Assembly: GCA_903895725.1 (NCBI GenBank)
Contig: CAITUV010000083.1
Location: 1 to 56,402, forward strand
Length of the DNA: 56,402 nucleotides
From: an uncultured Myxococcales bacterium
GTDB lineage: Bacteria > Myxococcota_A > UBA9042 > CAIXZC01
Reading direction: 5' to 3'
In this document: positions 8,614 through 17,235 of the stretch, piece by piece
Numbering within the stretch: the first letter of the stretch is position 1
Layout: every line of letters starts with the position of its first letter
Translations under genes and position numbers: made by a program
The notes under the pieces: model-generated
Database searches by the model: none
The model's input: only the letters and a program-made list of their open reading frames with translations
Told to the model about the DNA's origin: nothing

Positions 8614-10134
8614 TCAGCCCTGCGTTCTGGCCGCAGCGAAGGGAAAGCGGATCCCCGCATCTTCCATGAGCAGCTCGGCCGAGATCCGGGCGGACTCATA
8701 GATGGTCGGGAGCCCGCTTCCCGGATGGGTGCCGCCCCCCACGAGGTAGCAGCCCTTGAATTCCTCGAAACGGTTGTGCGGCCGCCAGACCAGCATCTGA
8801 CCCACGTTGTGTGCCAGATTGAAGGTCGCCCCCCGGTACACGTTGTAGCGCTGCTCCCAGTCGAGCGGAGTCAGCACCTTCTCGCACACGATGTGGCTCC
8901 GCAGCCCGGCAAGTCCGGCGCGGCTCTCCAGGATGTCCAGGACAAGCTCCCGGTAAGCCGGCGTCTCCTTCTCCCAGTCGATTCCCGACTCATTGTTGGT
9001 GATAGGAACCAGCACGTACAATGCGGACTTGCCGGGAGGGGCCATGCTCGGATCCAGGACGCACGGATTCTGCACGTACACCGATGGGTCCCTGGAAAGC
9101 TCGTGGGCTTCGGCAATCTCGGCCACGTTCTTGCGATAGTCCGGAGCGAAGATGATGTTGTGATGCGGTATGTCCCACGTCCGGTCGGTTCCCAGGTAGA
9201 GCATGAACGTCGAGCAGGAGAACCTCTTCCCCGCAATGGCCTTGTCCGTGTACTTGCGGCGGTGCTGCTCCGGAACCAGCCGTGTCATGGCATGTGCGAA
9301 GTCCGCGTTGACGATCACGAAGTCCGCGGTCAGACGTTCGCCGTCCTGCAGCCGGACGCCCACGGCCCTTCCGTTCTCGACGAGGATCTCCTGGACTGGT
9401 GTCGACAGGCGGATCGTCCCACCGTCCTCCCGGACTGCCCGGGCCATGGCCGTGCTTATCCGGTGCAGGCCTCCGATGGGGTGGTAGAGGCCCTGCCCGT
9501 GCTCGATGAGGGAGATGATGCTGAAGAGCCCGGGGCACTGCCAGGGTGACATGCCCAGGTACTTGGCCTGGAACGTGAACGCAATTCGCAGGTCCGGATG
9601 GTCGAAGTAGCTCGCCAGATGGTCATAGAGCGTGCGGTGGATGTCCAGGAACGGGAGGGCCTTGAGCAGTCGCAGCCGTGCCAGGTGGAAGAAGGAGCCG
9701 TAGGGGACCTGGAGACAGGGAATGGCCTTGGCCAGCTTCCGCTCCTCGTTTGCCAGGAAGCGCTCGTACCCCTTCTCGTCCCCCGGGAAGAGCCGCGCAA
9801 TCTGCTGCGCCGTGGCCTCCCGATTGCGGCTGGGGAAGAACTCCCGCTGGGCATCGAATCGGAGGCGGTACAGCGGGTCCACCTCACGGATATCCAGGTA
9901 GTCCGACGTCTTCCGGGAGGCGAGAGCGAAGATCTCGTCCAGGACATACCGCATCATCAGAAAGGTCGGCCCCGTGTCGAAGACGAAGCCGTCCATCTCG
10001 ATGGCAGCGTTGCGGCCACCCACGACAGCTTCCTTCTCGAGGATCTCGACCTCGAACCCCCGGCTCGCCAGCAACATTCCAGCGGTCAACCCTCCGGGCC
10101 CCGCTCCAACGATGATCACCTTCTTGCCGCCCAT
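8614..10134 (-). CDS. CrtI/CrtN-type phytoene desaturase-like FAD oxidoreductase
   Basis: A 506-residue flavoprotein. The Rossmann motif GAGPGG is at residues 10-15, followed by the GGRNA turn and a FDTGPTF segment. The C-terminal signature GGGTHPGSGLPTIYESAR is diagnostic of carotenoid desaturases of the CrtI group, and the length is normal. Such enzymes desaturate, isomerise or oxidise C30/C40 isoprenoids at the membrane; which substrate applies here is not clear. It stands alone, converging with the Cys-repeat lipoprotein gene (stop codons 12 bases apart). No phytoene synthase is in the window, but two further isoprenoid-type flavoproteins lie within 8 kb. Confidence 0.85.
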   Translation of the reverse strand: MGGKKVIIVGAGPGGLTAGMLLASRGFEVEILEKEAVVGGRNAAIEMDGFVFDTGPTFLMMRYVLDEIFALASRKTSDYLDIREVDPLYRLRFDAQREFFPSRNREATAQQIARLFPGDEKGYERFLANEERKLAKAIPCLQVPYGSFFHLARLRLLKALPFLDIHRTLYDHLASYFDHPDLRIAFTFQAKYLGMSPWQCPGLFSIISLIEHGQGLYHPIGGLHRISTAMARAVREDGGTIRLSTPVQEILVENGRAVGVRLQDGERLTADFVIVNADFAHAMTRLVPEQHRRKYTDKAIAGKRFSCSTFMLYLGTDRTWDIPHHNIIFAPDYRKNVAEIAEAHELSRDPSVYVQNPCVLDPSMAPPGKSALYVLVPITNNESGIDWEKETPAYRELVLDILESRAGLAGLRSHIVCEKVLTPLDWEQRYNVYRGATFNLAHNVGQMLVWRPHNRFEEFKGCYLVGGGTHPGSGLPTIYESARISAELLMEDAGIRFPFAAARTQG

Positions 10135-10204
10135 CCGATCCCTCGTCTCAACCCGAAGGGAAGCCGCGTCCGCATCGTTGGCAGCTCCCGCTGATTTCCC
10201 AGCG

Positions 10205-10234
10205 ACGATAGCAGGAGACCTGCGAGCTCGTAAA
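10205..10234 (-). promoter_or_regulatory. Possible promoter for the CrtI-like gene
   Basis: Minus strand TTTACG (10234-10229), an 18-base spacer, TATCGT (10210-10205). The -10 is identical to that proposed for the FadL-like gene. The start codon is 70 bases downstream. Weak -35. Confidence 0.35.
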
Positions 10235-10279
10235 GCGCTTTCGGGCGTCTCAGGGCTCGAGCGGTCGGGGCTGCCGGGC

Positions 10280-10309
10280 TTGACCCGGACCGGGACTGGA
10301 CGCTAGAGT
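10280..10309 (+). promoter_or_regulatory. Predicted sigma-70-type promoter for the GH19-like lipoprotein gene
   Basis: TTGACC (10280-10285), an 18-base spacer and TAGAGT (10304-10309), 49 bases before the GTG start at 10359. The same TTGACC/TAGAGT pair, with a 17-base spacer, occurs at 41928-41956. Confidence 0.6.
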
Positions 10310-10358
10310 GCGGGATGCCGGGGAATCCCCACAGGACCTGCAATCGGAGGTACCGGGC

Positions 10359-11999
10359 GTGTGCGTGCGGCTGGCATCAGACATTCTGCTCGGCTTTGTG
10401 TTGCTCCTCCTGACCGGGACCGCTGCCTGCTCGTCGTCCGGAGACCGACCGGGCCCCGGGGAGTTCGCCCAGGATGGTTGTATCCTGCCCTGTGGCGGAA
10501 GCGACGCAACGCCCGGGGATGCTGCCGGCGATCTCCGCTGCCTCGGCGGGGAGGGCCTCCCTGCGGGGGATATTCCCGCTGCGGGTGATGCCCTTCCAGG
10601 GGGAGATTGCCCCTTGACGGGCGATGGCTCCCCGGCCGGCGACGGCCTTTCGAGAACGGGGGATTCGAGCGACGCCGGGGTCTCCATGGACGCAGAGTCC
10701 GTGGACGTTGCACCGACGGACCCGGTGATCTGCCATAGTAAGCAGGGGCCGATCGACTGGAAGGCCTGGCCGCCGGGGCATCCGTGCCACCCGCAGGATC
10801 CGGGGCCCCTGCCGGTTGCCGAGGAAACCGTTCCCGACGACCTGCCCGTGGGATTCCTGGACATCACGCAGATTCTCTCCCGAGACCGTTTCGAGAACGA
10901 GCTGGCCCCGAACCGGAACGGCTCGAAGCATGATTCGCATGGAGACGTCTACGGCTACATCGGCCACATCGAGGACGGACGCAACGAGAACGCCGAGTAC
11001 AGCTACGACGGGTTCGTGCTTGCCGTGCGGCGCTTTCCGGAGCTGTTCAACTCGGCCGCCGACCCCGAGGACAACGTGAGGGAGCTGGCTGCCGTGTTTG
11101 CTCACATGAGGCAGGAGACGGGGGCTGTCGACGGCCTGCTGTTCTTCCGGGAGGAGAACGGTGCGAGAGGCTCGCTGGCTCACCGGTACTGCAATGCGGA
11201 GATCGACCCCTTCAGTCCGTACGAGTGCTACGAGGGTCAGGGCTACTTCGGCCGTGGAAGCAAGCAGCTCAGCTACGAGTTCAACTACCAGCCGTTCGGC
11301 GAATGGCTTTCGTCCGAGGGGATCGTCACACACTACCTGAATCCGGAGCGCTTCCCGCACGACCAGTACAGCTTCGAGGTCACCGTCGACGGAGGGGAGG
11401 TCTCCACCGAGACCTTCTTCGATGCCGATGGCAAGATGAACCCGAAGCTCTTGGTGATGTGGCCGGACCTGGTGAGCGCCGACCCGGAGCTGCTCTTCCT
11501 GGGGTCCATCTGGTTCTGGATGACGGCGACCGCGCAGAAGCCGTCGTCTCACGACGTGATGAGCGGAGAGTGGAGCCCGGACCCCGTCACGGACGTTCCG
11601 AACGGGCGGCTCGCGAGCAAGCCGTTCCTGATGACCACAGCGGTGATCAACGGCTCTGTGGAAGGATGCCAGTCCCTTGCAGCCCCGGTTGCCCCGGACG
11701 ACCCCGAACAGGGCTGGTACTACACCGTCCAACCTCATCCCGGACCGCAGAATCGGGCGGGCTTCTACGAAGAGTACCTGGAGATCCTGGAGCCGGGCCT
11801 GATTCCGAGCGAGGGATGCGCCAGCCCGGACCTCTGGAATCTCGGCATCGTGGGCGAGCTGGTCCATCTGGGCTCGCCGGACCCCGAGGCACCGGTTCCC
11901 GCGGAGCTTGTCTACTCGGTCACCCCCTGGGGAACGACCGAGAGCCAGTGCAAAGGCTTCCTCGACTGCGTTGGAAAGCCGTTCCCCTGCGTTCCGTGA
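10359..11999 (+). CDS. GH19 chitinase-like lipoprotein
   Basis: A 546-residue protein. I chose GTG 10359 because GGAGG (10346-10350) precedes it by 8 bases and it starts a lipoprotein signal ending LLTGTAAC (Cys24). An Asp/Gly/Pro-rich tether of about 100 residues follows. The C-terminal half matches glycoside hydrolase family 19. It has a first catalytic-type Glu in AHMRQETG (Glu253) and a second in FREENGARG (Glu265/266). The YFGRGSKQLSYEFNY signature follows from residue 296, then IWFWMT, SHDVM and the INGSVEGC segment. The Glu pair suggests an active muralytic or chitinolytic enzyme anchored at the cell surface, possibly for prey or biomass degradation. The substrate (chitin or peptidoglycan) is not settled by sequence alone. 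Confidence 0.85.
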   Translation: MCVRLASDILLGFVLLLLTGTAACSSSGDRPGPGEFAQDGCILPCGGSDATPGDAAGDLRCLGGEGLPAGDIPAAGDALPGGDCPLTGDGSPAGDGLSRTGDSSDAGVSMDAESVDVAPTDPVICHSKQGPIDWKAWPPGHPCHPQDPGPLPVAEETVPDDLPVGFLDITQILSRDRFENELAPNRNGSKHDSHGDVYGYIGHIEDGRNENAEYSYDGFVLAVRRFPELFNSAADPEDNVRELAAVFAHMRQETGAVDGLLFFREENGARGSLAHRYCNAEIDPFSPYECYEGQGYFGRGSKQLSYEFNYQPFGEWLSSEGIVTHYLNPERFPHDQYSFEVTVDGGEVSTETFFDADGKMNPKLLVMWPDLVSADPELLFLGSIWFWMTATAQKPSSHDVMSGEWSPDPVTDVPNGRLASKPFLMTTAVINGSVEGCQSLAAPVAPDDPEQGWYYTVQPHPGPQNRAGFYEEYLEILEPGLIPSEGCASPDLWNLGIVGELVHLGSPDPEAPVPAELVYSVTPWGTTESQCKGFLDCVGKPFPCVP

Positions 12000-12079
12000 G
12001 CCGCGTTGAACCGCAGTTGCCGTGCGTTTGGTGAGCGGAAGCCGGGTTCCGTCTGCAGTTCCTTGCTCTCTCTACCGGG

Positions 12080-14251
12080 CTAAGGCAGTGCGAGTGCGTT
12101 GGCCCGCACCTGCCAGTCCTTGTCCAGGATGTAAGTGCCGCCTCGAGCATCGAAGGTGATGGTCTGCAGGCGCTCGTTGAGCGACAGGATAGCGGGAGCA
12201 GCCGGAGAGGCGATCGGGATTACGGCCAGGCCGTGGTGGTCCTTGGCAAAGCAGTCCCCCTCGTTCACGAAGGGCACGACGAAGTGCCCCTCGACCACGT
12301 TGTTCTTGTTGTCATACCAGCGGTACATGTCGTAGCAGAAGGGGGTCGGATTCGCGATGTTGAACAGCACCCCCGTGTAGACAGGGCTGCCGTCGAGGCC
12401 AATCAGTGAGTACTGCACCTTGTTCGTTGGCGCATCCGCCCAGACGACCAGGAAGTGCCCGCCGGCGGATGCCAGGACCGTGTGGGAGTCATACCAGGAT
12501 GAGTGCCCCAGCGCACCGGGGACCTCGACCCCGCTGGCGACCAACTGGCCCGACGCATCGAAGGTCCAGGCCCAGATCCCATTGGAGTGCCCCTGGCAGG
12601 TGACGATGGCGCCGTTCGCGATGGGGCTGAGCGCGGTATGCACTCCGAATCCGCACTCGCCGCCCAGGAGATCCGGTGTTGCCGCCTCTTCCTTGCCGGA
12701 GGGGGAGAAGAACTTCGCTCTCGGATGGCCCAGCGGGTGCATCCACGCAACCGCGGACCAGCCGGCGTCGTCGATATCCATGTCCCACCATTCATCAGCG
12801 AAGTCCTCGGATATCTGAATGGGCTCGGAAGCAAACGTGCAGTCCAGATTGACAAAGCGCACGGTCAAGCGTCGGGATTGCGCCAGATCCTTGACGGTGT
12901 AATGCCTCCATCCTGCCAGTGCCACTTTGCCGGCCCCGCTGACAATCACGCGAGGCGGGTCGGAATTGGTGGCGAGATTGTCGGACAGGGTCAGCCACAG
13001 CTTGGGATCACCCTTGGCCTTGCGGTCCGGGCCGAAGCACTGCACCCTCGGGCCGAACTGGTAGTCCTGAGAGGTGACCACGAGCGAACCGTCGTAGGCC
13101 ACGTCCATGTCCGTGACCTGCCAGGGGTGAACGATCTGAACGTCCTTCTTCTGGCATCCGCCGGTGCAGGTTCCCTGGGGAAGGGGAACCCCCTCGTCAC
13201 ATTCCTCTCCGGGGTCCAGCACCTTGTTGCCGCACAGCGGAGCGTCGAAGAGGCATCCCAGGGCCCCGTCACAGGTTCCGAGGACTCCGGTGGTTGCGGG
13301 ATCGCAATCGGCCGTGAAGTAGCTCTTGCAGCCCTCGGGAGTGCAGTAGTCTCCCACGGTGCACACGCTGCCGTCGGGACAGGCCTTGCCGGTGTTGGCC
13401 GGCAGAAGGGAGCACTTCCCTGTGGCTGGGTCACAGTCGGGAGTGAAGCAGAAGGCATCGACCCCTTCCGCATCCGGACACTGGACCACCGTGCCCGGGG
13501 CGACCTCGCAGGAATAGGGGAACTCCGAAAGGTCGCACACGAGCGTTCCGTTGCAGAGGTCGCCATCTTCAAGAGAAGAGCAGTCCTGGTCCGACTCGCA
13601 CTCGCAGAGCGCCTTGCCCGGCTGGCACTTGCCCTGCAAGCAGGAATCGGGTCCTGTGCACGGATCCGCATCATCGCAAGGTGTTCCGGTCAGGGGCACG
13701 GGCTTGCAGCCGCCCAGACCATCCGGGCCCGAGCCGATGCAGGGGGCGGGGTCCTCATCGACGCACTCGGGCAGCACGTCGGGCCCTGCATCGACGGCGA
13801 GGTCGGTCCAGGGCACGTCGGTAGTTACATCCGTTACCGCGTCGAACGAAGCATCTTCGAGCAGATCTCCGGACAGATCCGCAGCCAGGTCCACCCCGCT
13901 GTCTTGGGCGGCGTCCTCGGCAACTGCGGTCTCCCCGTCTGGAGTCACGTCCTGATGCAGATCCAACGGCGCATCGTGACCCGCGTCGAACGAGGCTTCC
14001 GGCGTCGCGTCCGGCGTTCCATCCTGACTCGCGTCGGACGTGATTTCGCCTGCCAGATCGGAGCGAGGAAGATCAGCCGGCGGCTCCGAGTCCGCGGTTG
14101 CGTCCTGCAGCGTCGGCAGGTCTGCGTCGCCTCCGGTCGACCCCGAGCACGAACCGGTCAGAAGTCCGAGGGAGAGGAGCAGGAGCAGGACCCGACGGCC
14201 GCCCTCGGAGCGGGCCGTGTGGGTTGCATTCGGCAGACATCCAGTTGACAT
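12080..14251 (-). CDS. Cysteine-rich lipoprotein with C-terminal propeller-like region
   Basis: A 723-residue protein starting at ATG 14251 after GGGAGGTGA. The signal ends LLTGSC. A very Asp-rich tether (residues about 40-165) is followed by a Cys-rich part. That part shares a module with the giant lipoprotein at 4777-8601: compare CSSLEDGDLCNGTLVCD with CKALEDGDVCNGTLVCD. A CGNKVLDPGEECDEG motif of DUF4215 type marks the end of the Cys-rich part. The last 350 residues are strand-rich with repeated turn motifs and may form a beta-propeller; I do not recognise a specific family. It has its own predicted promoter and lies downstream of the geranylgeranyl-reductase-like gene on the same strand. 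Confidence 0.8.
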   Translation of the reverse strand: MSTGCLPNATHTARSEGGRRVLLLLLSLGLLTGSCSGSTGGDADLPTLQDATADSEPPADLPRSDLAGEITSDASQDGTPDATPEASFDAGHDAPLDLHQDVTPDGETAVAEDAAQDSGVDLAADLSGDLLEDASFDAVTDVTTDVPWTDLAVDAGPDVLPECVDEDPAPCIGSGPDGLGGCKPVPLTGTPCDDADPCTGPDSCLQGKCQPGKALCECESDQDCSSLEDGDLCNGTLVCDLSEFPYSCEVAPGTVVQCPDAEGVDAFCFTPDCDPATGKCSLLPANTGKACPDGSVCTVGDYCTPEGCKSYFTADCDPATTGVLGTCDGALGCLFDAPLCGNKVLDPGEECDEGVPLPQGTCTGGCQKKDVQIVHPWQVTDMDVAYDGSLVVTSQDYQFGPRVQCFGPDRKAKGDPKLWLTLSDNLATNSDPPRVIVSGAGKVALAGWRHYTVKDLAQSRRLTVRFVNLDCTFASEPIQISEDFADEWWDMDIDDAGWSAVAWMHPLGHPRAKFFSPSGKEEAATPDLLGGECGFGVHTALSPIANGAIVTCQGHSNGIWAWTFDASGQLVASGVEVPGALGHSSWYDSHTVLASAGGHFLVVWADAPTNKVQYSLIGLDGSPVYTGVLFNIANPTPFCYDMYRWYDNKNNVVEGHFVVPFVNEGDCFAKDHHGLAVIPIASPAAPAILSLNERLQTITFDARGGTYILDKDWQVRANALALP

Positions 14252-14274
14252 GGCACATCACCTCCCGTGGGCGA

Positions 14275-14303
14275 AATGTAGGGGCTGTCCGCCGGCCTGT
14301 CCA
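14275..14303 (-). promoter_or_regulatory. Possible promoter for the Cys-rich lipoprotein gene
   Basis: Minus strand TGGACA (14303-14298), 17-base spacer, TACATT (14280-14275), 24 bases upstream of the ATG at 14251. Confidence 0.45.
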
Positions 14304-14351
14304 GCCCGCGCAGGTCAGAGGTGCCGGCAGCGGCACGACCGTCGCCTCCGG

Positions 14352-15500
14352 TCACCGCTGCGTCATCAAACGATTGATCACGTGCAGGCCCGCAGGAGAC
14401 AGCCTGGCAGCGCACAGAGAGAAGCGCACAAGGCCGGGGATTGACGCCAGGCGGGAGAACGACGCCGCGACCCGGCGTCGCTGTCGATAGCGCTCCCGCA
14501 TCAACGACGGGATCGATTCCGACATCGCGGTCAGGGCGCCCTTGGAGAGACCGTGCTGCGCGACTCGCTGCGCCACGAGCATTCCGGTTTCGAGCGCCAT
14601 GGAGATCCCCTCGCCCGTGAACGGATCCGCAACTCCCGCCGCATCGCCCACGAGCAGGATCCCCGGCGGCCACTGGCAGGGTGGGGGCTCGATGCCGATG
14701 GCACCGGAGCGCAATGCCGCCCGGACGCCCGGGAATCGGCGCCTGACGTACGGTGCGAGCCAATCGTCCATCGCACGACGCAGCAGTCGCGGCCCCCCGG
14801 TTCCGTTCGGGAAGCCGACGCCGATGTTGACTCGGCCCGGGGCCAGAGGAAACACCCACAGATACCCTGGCAGGAAGTCCGGGTGGAGATGGAACTCCAG
14901 GAGCCTGACGTCGTGAGGACCATCGAGAATGCACCGTGCGGCCCAGCCGAGTCGCACGGTGGCAGCACCGAGCCAGGCCGAGGTGCAGAGGCCCGCACCC
15001 ACTGCCAGCACCGTCAGGCGGGCCGAGCGGACAAGCTCACCGCCACCGATTCGGACCCGGACACCGGAAACCTCTCCGCCGGGGCCTCGGACAAGACCGG
15101 TGACCCCGCGGCCCGAGTGAATCTCTACCCCCGCGCTCACTGCTGCGTCGACAAGGGCTCGGGAGAGAATCGGTCTGGGAACCAGCAGGCAGTTCCCCTC
15201 GAGGCCGGGGTGGAACTCCACGGGATGGGCTCCATCCAGGCAGACGGAGTAGCCTGGGCTCATCGAGCCGGCAGCCATCAGCCCGTCGAGCACGCCGAGG
15301 GCCGAGAGCGCCCGGCGGCTGGCTCCTGTGTGCGCATCCCCGCAGGGACGGTCCGGGATGCCCGGCTGGCGTTCAAACACGCACACGCTCATGCCACTCC
15401 GGGCCAGCTGGATCGCTGTCGCCAGGCCGGATGGTCCTGCTCCGACCACGATCACGTCAGTCCCGGTCGATTTGCTTCCCGGCTGGGTGGCAAGCGGCAT
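14352..15500 (-). CDS. Geranylgeranyl reductase-family FAD-dependent oxidoreductase
   Basis: A 382-residue flavoprotein of the p-hydroxybenzoate hydroxylase fold. The GAGPSG dinucleotide motif is at residues 20-25, a CGDAHTG segment follows, and the second FAD motif reads LLVGDAAGVADPFTGEGI. This pattern is typical of the geranylgeranyl reductase/digeranylgeranylglycerophospholipid reductase family, which saturates isoprenoid chains. Related tailoring oxidases share the motifs, so the exact reaction is open. GAGGAG precedes the ATG at 15500. It is divergent from the next flavoprotein gene at 15658. Confidence 0.78.
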   Translation of the reverse strand: MPLATQPGSKSTGTDVIVVGAGPSGLATAIQLARSGMSVCVFERQPGIPDRPCGDAHTGASRRALSALGVLDGLMAAGSMSPGYSVCLDGAHPVEFHPGLEGNCLLVPRPILSRALVDAAVSAGVEIHSGRGVTGLVRGPGGEVSGVRVRIGGGELVRSARLTVLAVGAGLCTSAWLGAATVRLGWAARCILDGPHDVRLLEFHLHPDFLPGYLWVFPLAPGRVNIGVGFPNGTGGPRLLRRAMDDWLAPYVRRRFPGVRAALRSGAIGIEPPPCQWPPGILLVGDAAGVADPFTGEGISMALETGMLVAQRVAQHGLSKGALTAMSESIPSLMRERYRQRRRVAASFSRLASIPGLVRFSLCAARLSPAGLHVINRLMTQR

Positions 15501-15598
15501 GAGGGCTCGCTCCTCAGGGAGACGGTGCCCGATCTGCAGCTCTCCAGTGGGCTCCAGTGGGGCGCTTCTCCTTCGGACCGATTCGTACCACTATCGGA

Positions 15599-15627
15599 TT
15601 GATCTTTGAATCGCCGTTCTCTAGGAT
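15599..15627 (+). promoter_or_regulatory. Predicted promoter for the flavoprotein/cNMP-ADC operon
   Basis: TTGATC (15599-15604), 17-base spacer, TAGGAT (15622-15627), 30 bases before the ATG at 15658. Fits the window's recurrent promoter pattern. Confidence 0.6.
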
Positions 15628-15657
15628 TCGGCCTGTTGCGAGGATTGGGGAGGGGCA

Positions 15658-17235
15658 ATGGGCACGGTGGCGTCACGCGTCGTGGTGGTGGGAGGAGGGA
15701 TTGCGGGGATCACTGCGGCGCTTTCGCTGGCCGAGCGAGGGCTCAAGGTGCTCCTGCTGGAGATGGACCCGGTTTCCTTCGGCGGTCGGGTCGCCTCCAA
15801 GCCGCCCACGCGGTTCGAGCACCATGGCCGTGAGTGGAATTTCACTCTCGAGCATGGGATGCACGGGTGGTGGCGGCAGTACAAGAATTTCCTGGCCCTC
15901 GTCGAGCGGTACGGTCTTCGCGAGCGGCTCATCGACGCGGACGACCAGGCGATCGTGTTCTTCGACGGCAAGAGCGTGTTCAAGACCAACGTGGGCAAGG
16001 AGACGCAGATTACGGCAGTCCCCGAGCCGTTCCATCACGTGAGGCTGCTTGCCAAGAAGAACATCCGACGCATGATCGGGTTCTCCGAACTGCCCAGGCT
16101 CGGAATCCTGGCCGCCCGGGTCCTGGAAGCGATTCGCTTCGACCCGTATGACGAGGTACGCAAGGCGGAGTACGACCGCACTCCCGTGTCCGACTTCACC
16201 AAGGGGATGCCCCTGTTCTTCCAGGCGTTCCTGAGGAGCCTTTGCCGCAGCGGCTTCTTCTCCGACCCGCAGGAGGTTTCCCTGTGGGCGTTCATGCTCG
16301 CCTTGCAGTACTACGTGTTCCTGCGTCGGGACGATCAGCGGTTCGAGTTCACCCGGGGGCCTATCGTGACGTCGCTGTTCGAGCCCCTGCTGCAGCGGAT
16401 TCGCGACCTGGGCGGGCTGACGGAAAAGGGGATCGAGGTCGAGAACCTGGAGCGGACTCCGCACGGCGGGTGGAGGATCCGATGGCGCCGTCGCGGCAGC
16501 GGGCCGATCCCGGAGGCCACGTCCATGCCCGATGGCGGCGGGGAGCTGTTCGCCCCCGAGGTCGTGCTGGCCGTGGACGTTTCCGCCGCCCGCAAGCTCC
16601 TGGAACGGTCTCCGGACCTGGCTCGAGTTTATGGTGACATCAGCGTGTTTGCGGGACGTCCCTCCACCGTGATTCGGACCTGGTGGACCCGGAGGCCGCC
16701 TCTCGACTGGGCGGAGAGCGGGGTGTTCTCGGGACGCGCCGTGATCGACTGCTTCTTCTGGCTCGACCGTTTCCAGGAGGAGTTTTCCGCTTGGCATTCG
16801 GCAACCGGCGGGGCCGTGTCGGAGGCGCACATCTACGCACCGCTCAGCCTCCACGAGCTGTCCGATGAGGAGCTCATTACCCGGGTGGAGGCGGACTTCG
16901 AAAACGCATACCCCGAGATTCGCAAGAGCGCTGTGCACAGGACCGTGGTGCGCAACGCGGCGACGCACATCAACTTCCCGGTGGGGTGCGGAACCTCGTT
17001 CCCCAAGGTCAAGACCTGCTTCCGGGACCTGGTCCTGTGCGGAGACTGGATCGACGGAGGATCGCCCGTCCTGTACTCGGAGCGGGCCTGCCAGACCGGG
17101 CTGACCGCTGCCAACGAGCTGCTCGAGGTCCACGGCCTGGAGCGTTACGAAATCCTGCGCCCTGCGCCGCCCCCGGCGCACATGCGGGCATTGCAGGGGG
17201 TCCTGAGAGGGGGCAGAGGAGCGGCCGCCAGGTGA
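15658..17235 (+). CDS. Amine-oxidase/carotenoid-desaturase-like FAD oxidoreductase
   Basis: A 525-residue flavoprotein. The Rossmann motif GGGIAG is at residues 12-17, followed by LLLEMDPVSFGGRVAS, the usual position of the FAD ribose-binding acid and GGR turn. A conserved-looking LEHGMHGWWRQYKNF segment, and a C-terminal LVLCGDWIDGGSPVLYSERA that fits the family's FAD-binding end, place it with the flavin-dependent amine oxidase/zeta-carotene desaturase group. The WW-RQY segment recalls carotenoid-modifying members, but this is only a resemblance. GGGGAGGGG precedes the ATG. Its stop overlaps the start of the next gene (GTGA), so the two products are translationally coupled and probably act in one pathway. 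Confidence 0.75.
   Translation: MGTVASRVVVVGGGIAGITAALSLAERGLKVLLLEMDPVSFGGRVASKPPTRFEHHGREWNFTLEHGMHGWWRQYKNFLALVERYGLRERLIDADDQAIVFFDGKSVFKTNVGKETQITAVPEPFHHVRLLAKKNIRRMIGFSELPRLGILAARVLEAIRFDPYDEVRKAEYDRTPVSDFTKGMPLFFQAFLRSLCRSGFFSDPQEVSLWAFMLALQYYVFLRRDDQRFEFTRGPIVTSLFEPLLQRIRDLGGLTEKGIEVENLERTPHGGWRIRWRRRGSGPIPEATSMPDGGGELFAPEVVLAVDVSAARKLLERSPDLARVYGDISVFAGRPSTVIRTWWTRRPPLDWAESGVFSGRAVIDCFFWLDRFQEEFSAWHSATGGAVSEAHIYAPLSLHELSDEELITRVEADFENAYPEIRKSAVHRTVVRNAATHINFPVGCGTSFPKVKTCFRDLVLCGDWIDGGSPVLYSERACQTGLTAANELLEVHGLERYEILRPAPPPAHMRALQGVLRGGRGAAAR

Noticed and set aside
12503..14248. 581-residue open frame opposite the Cys-rich lipoprotein
   Set aside because: Shadow frame without start context; the minus strand shows Cys motifs and a signal peptide.
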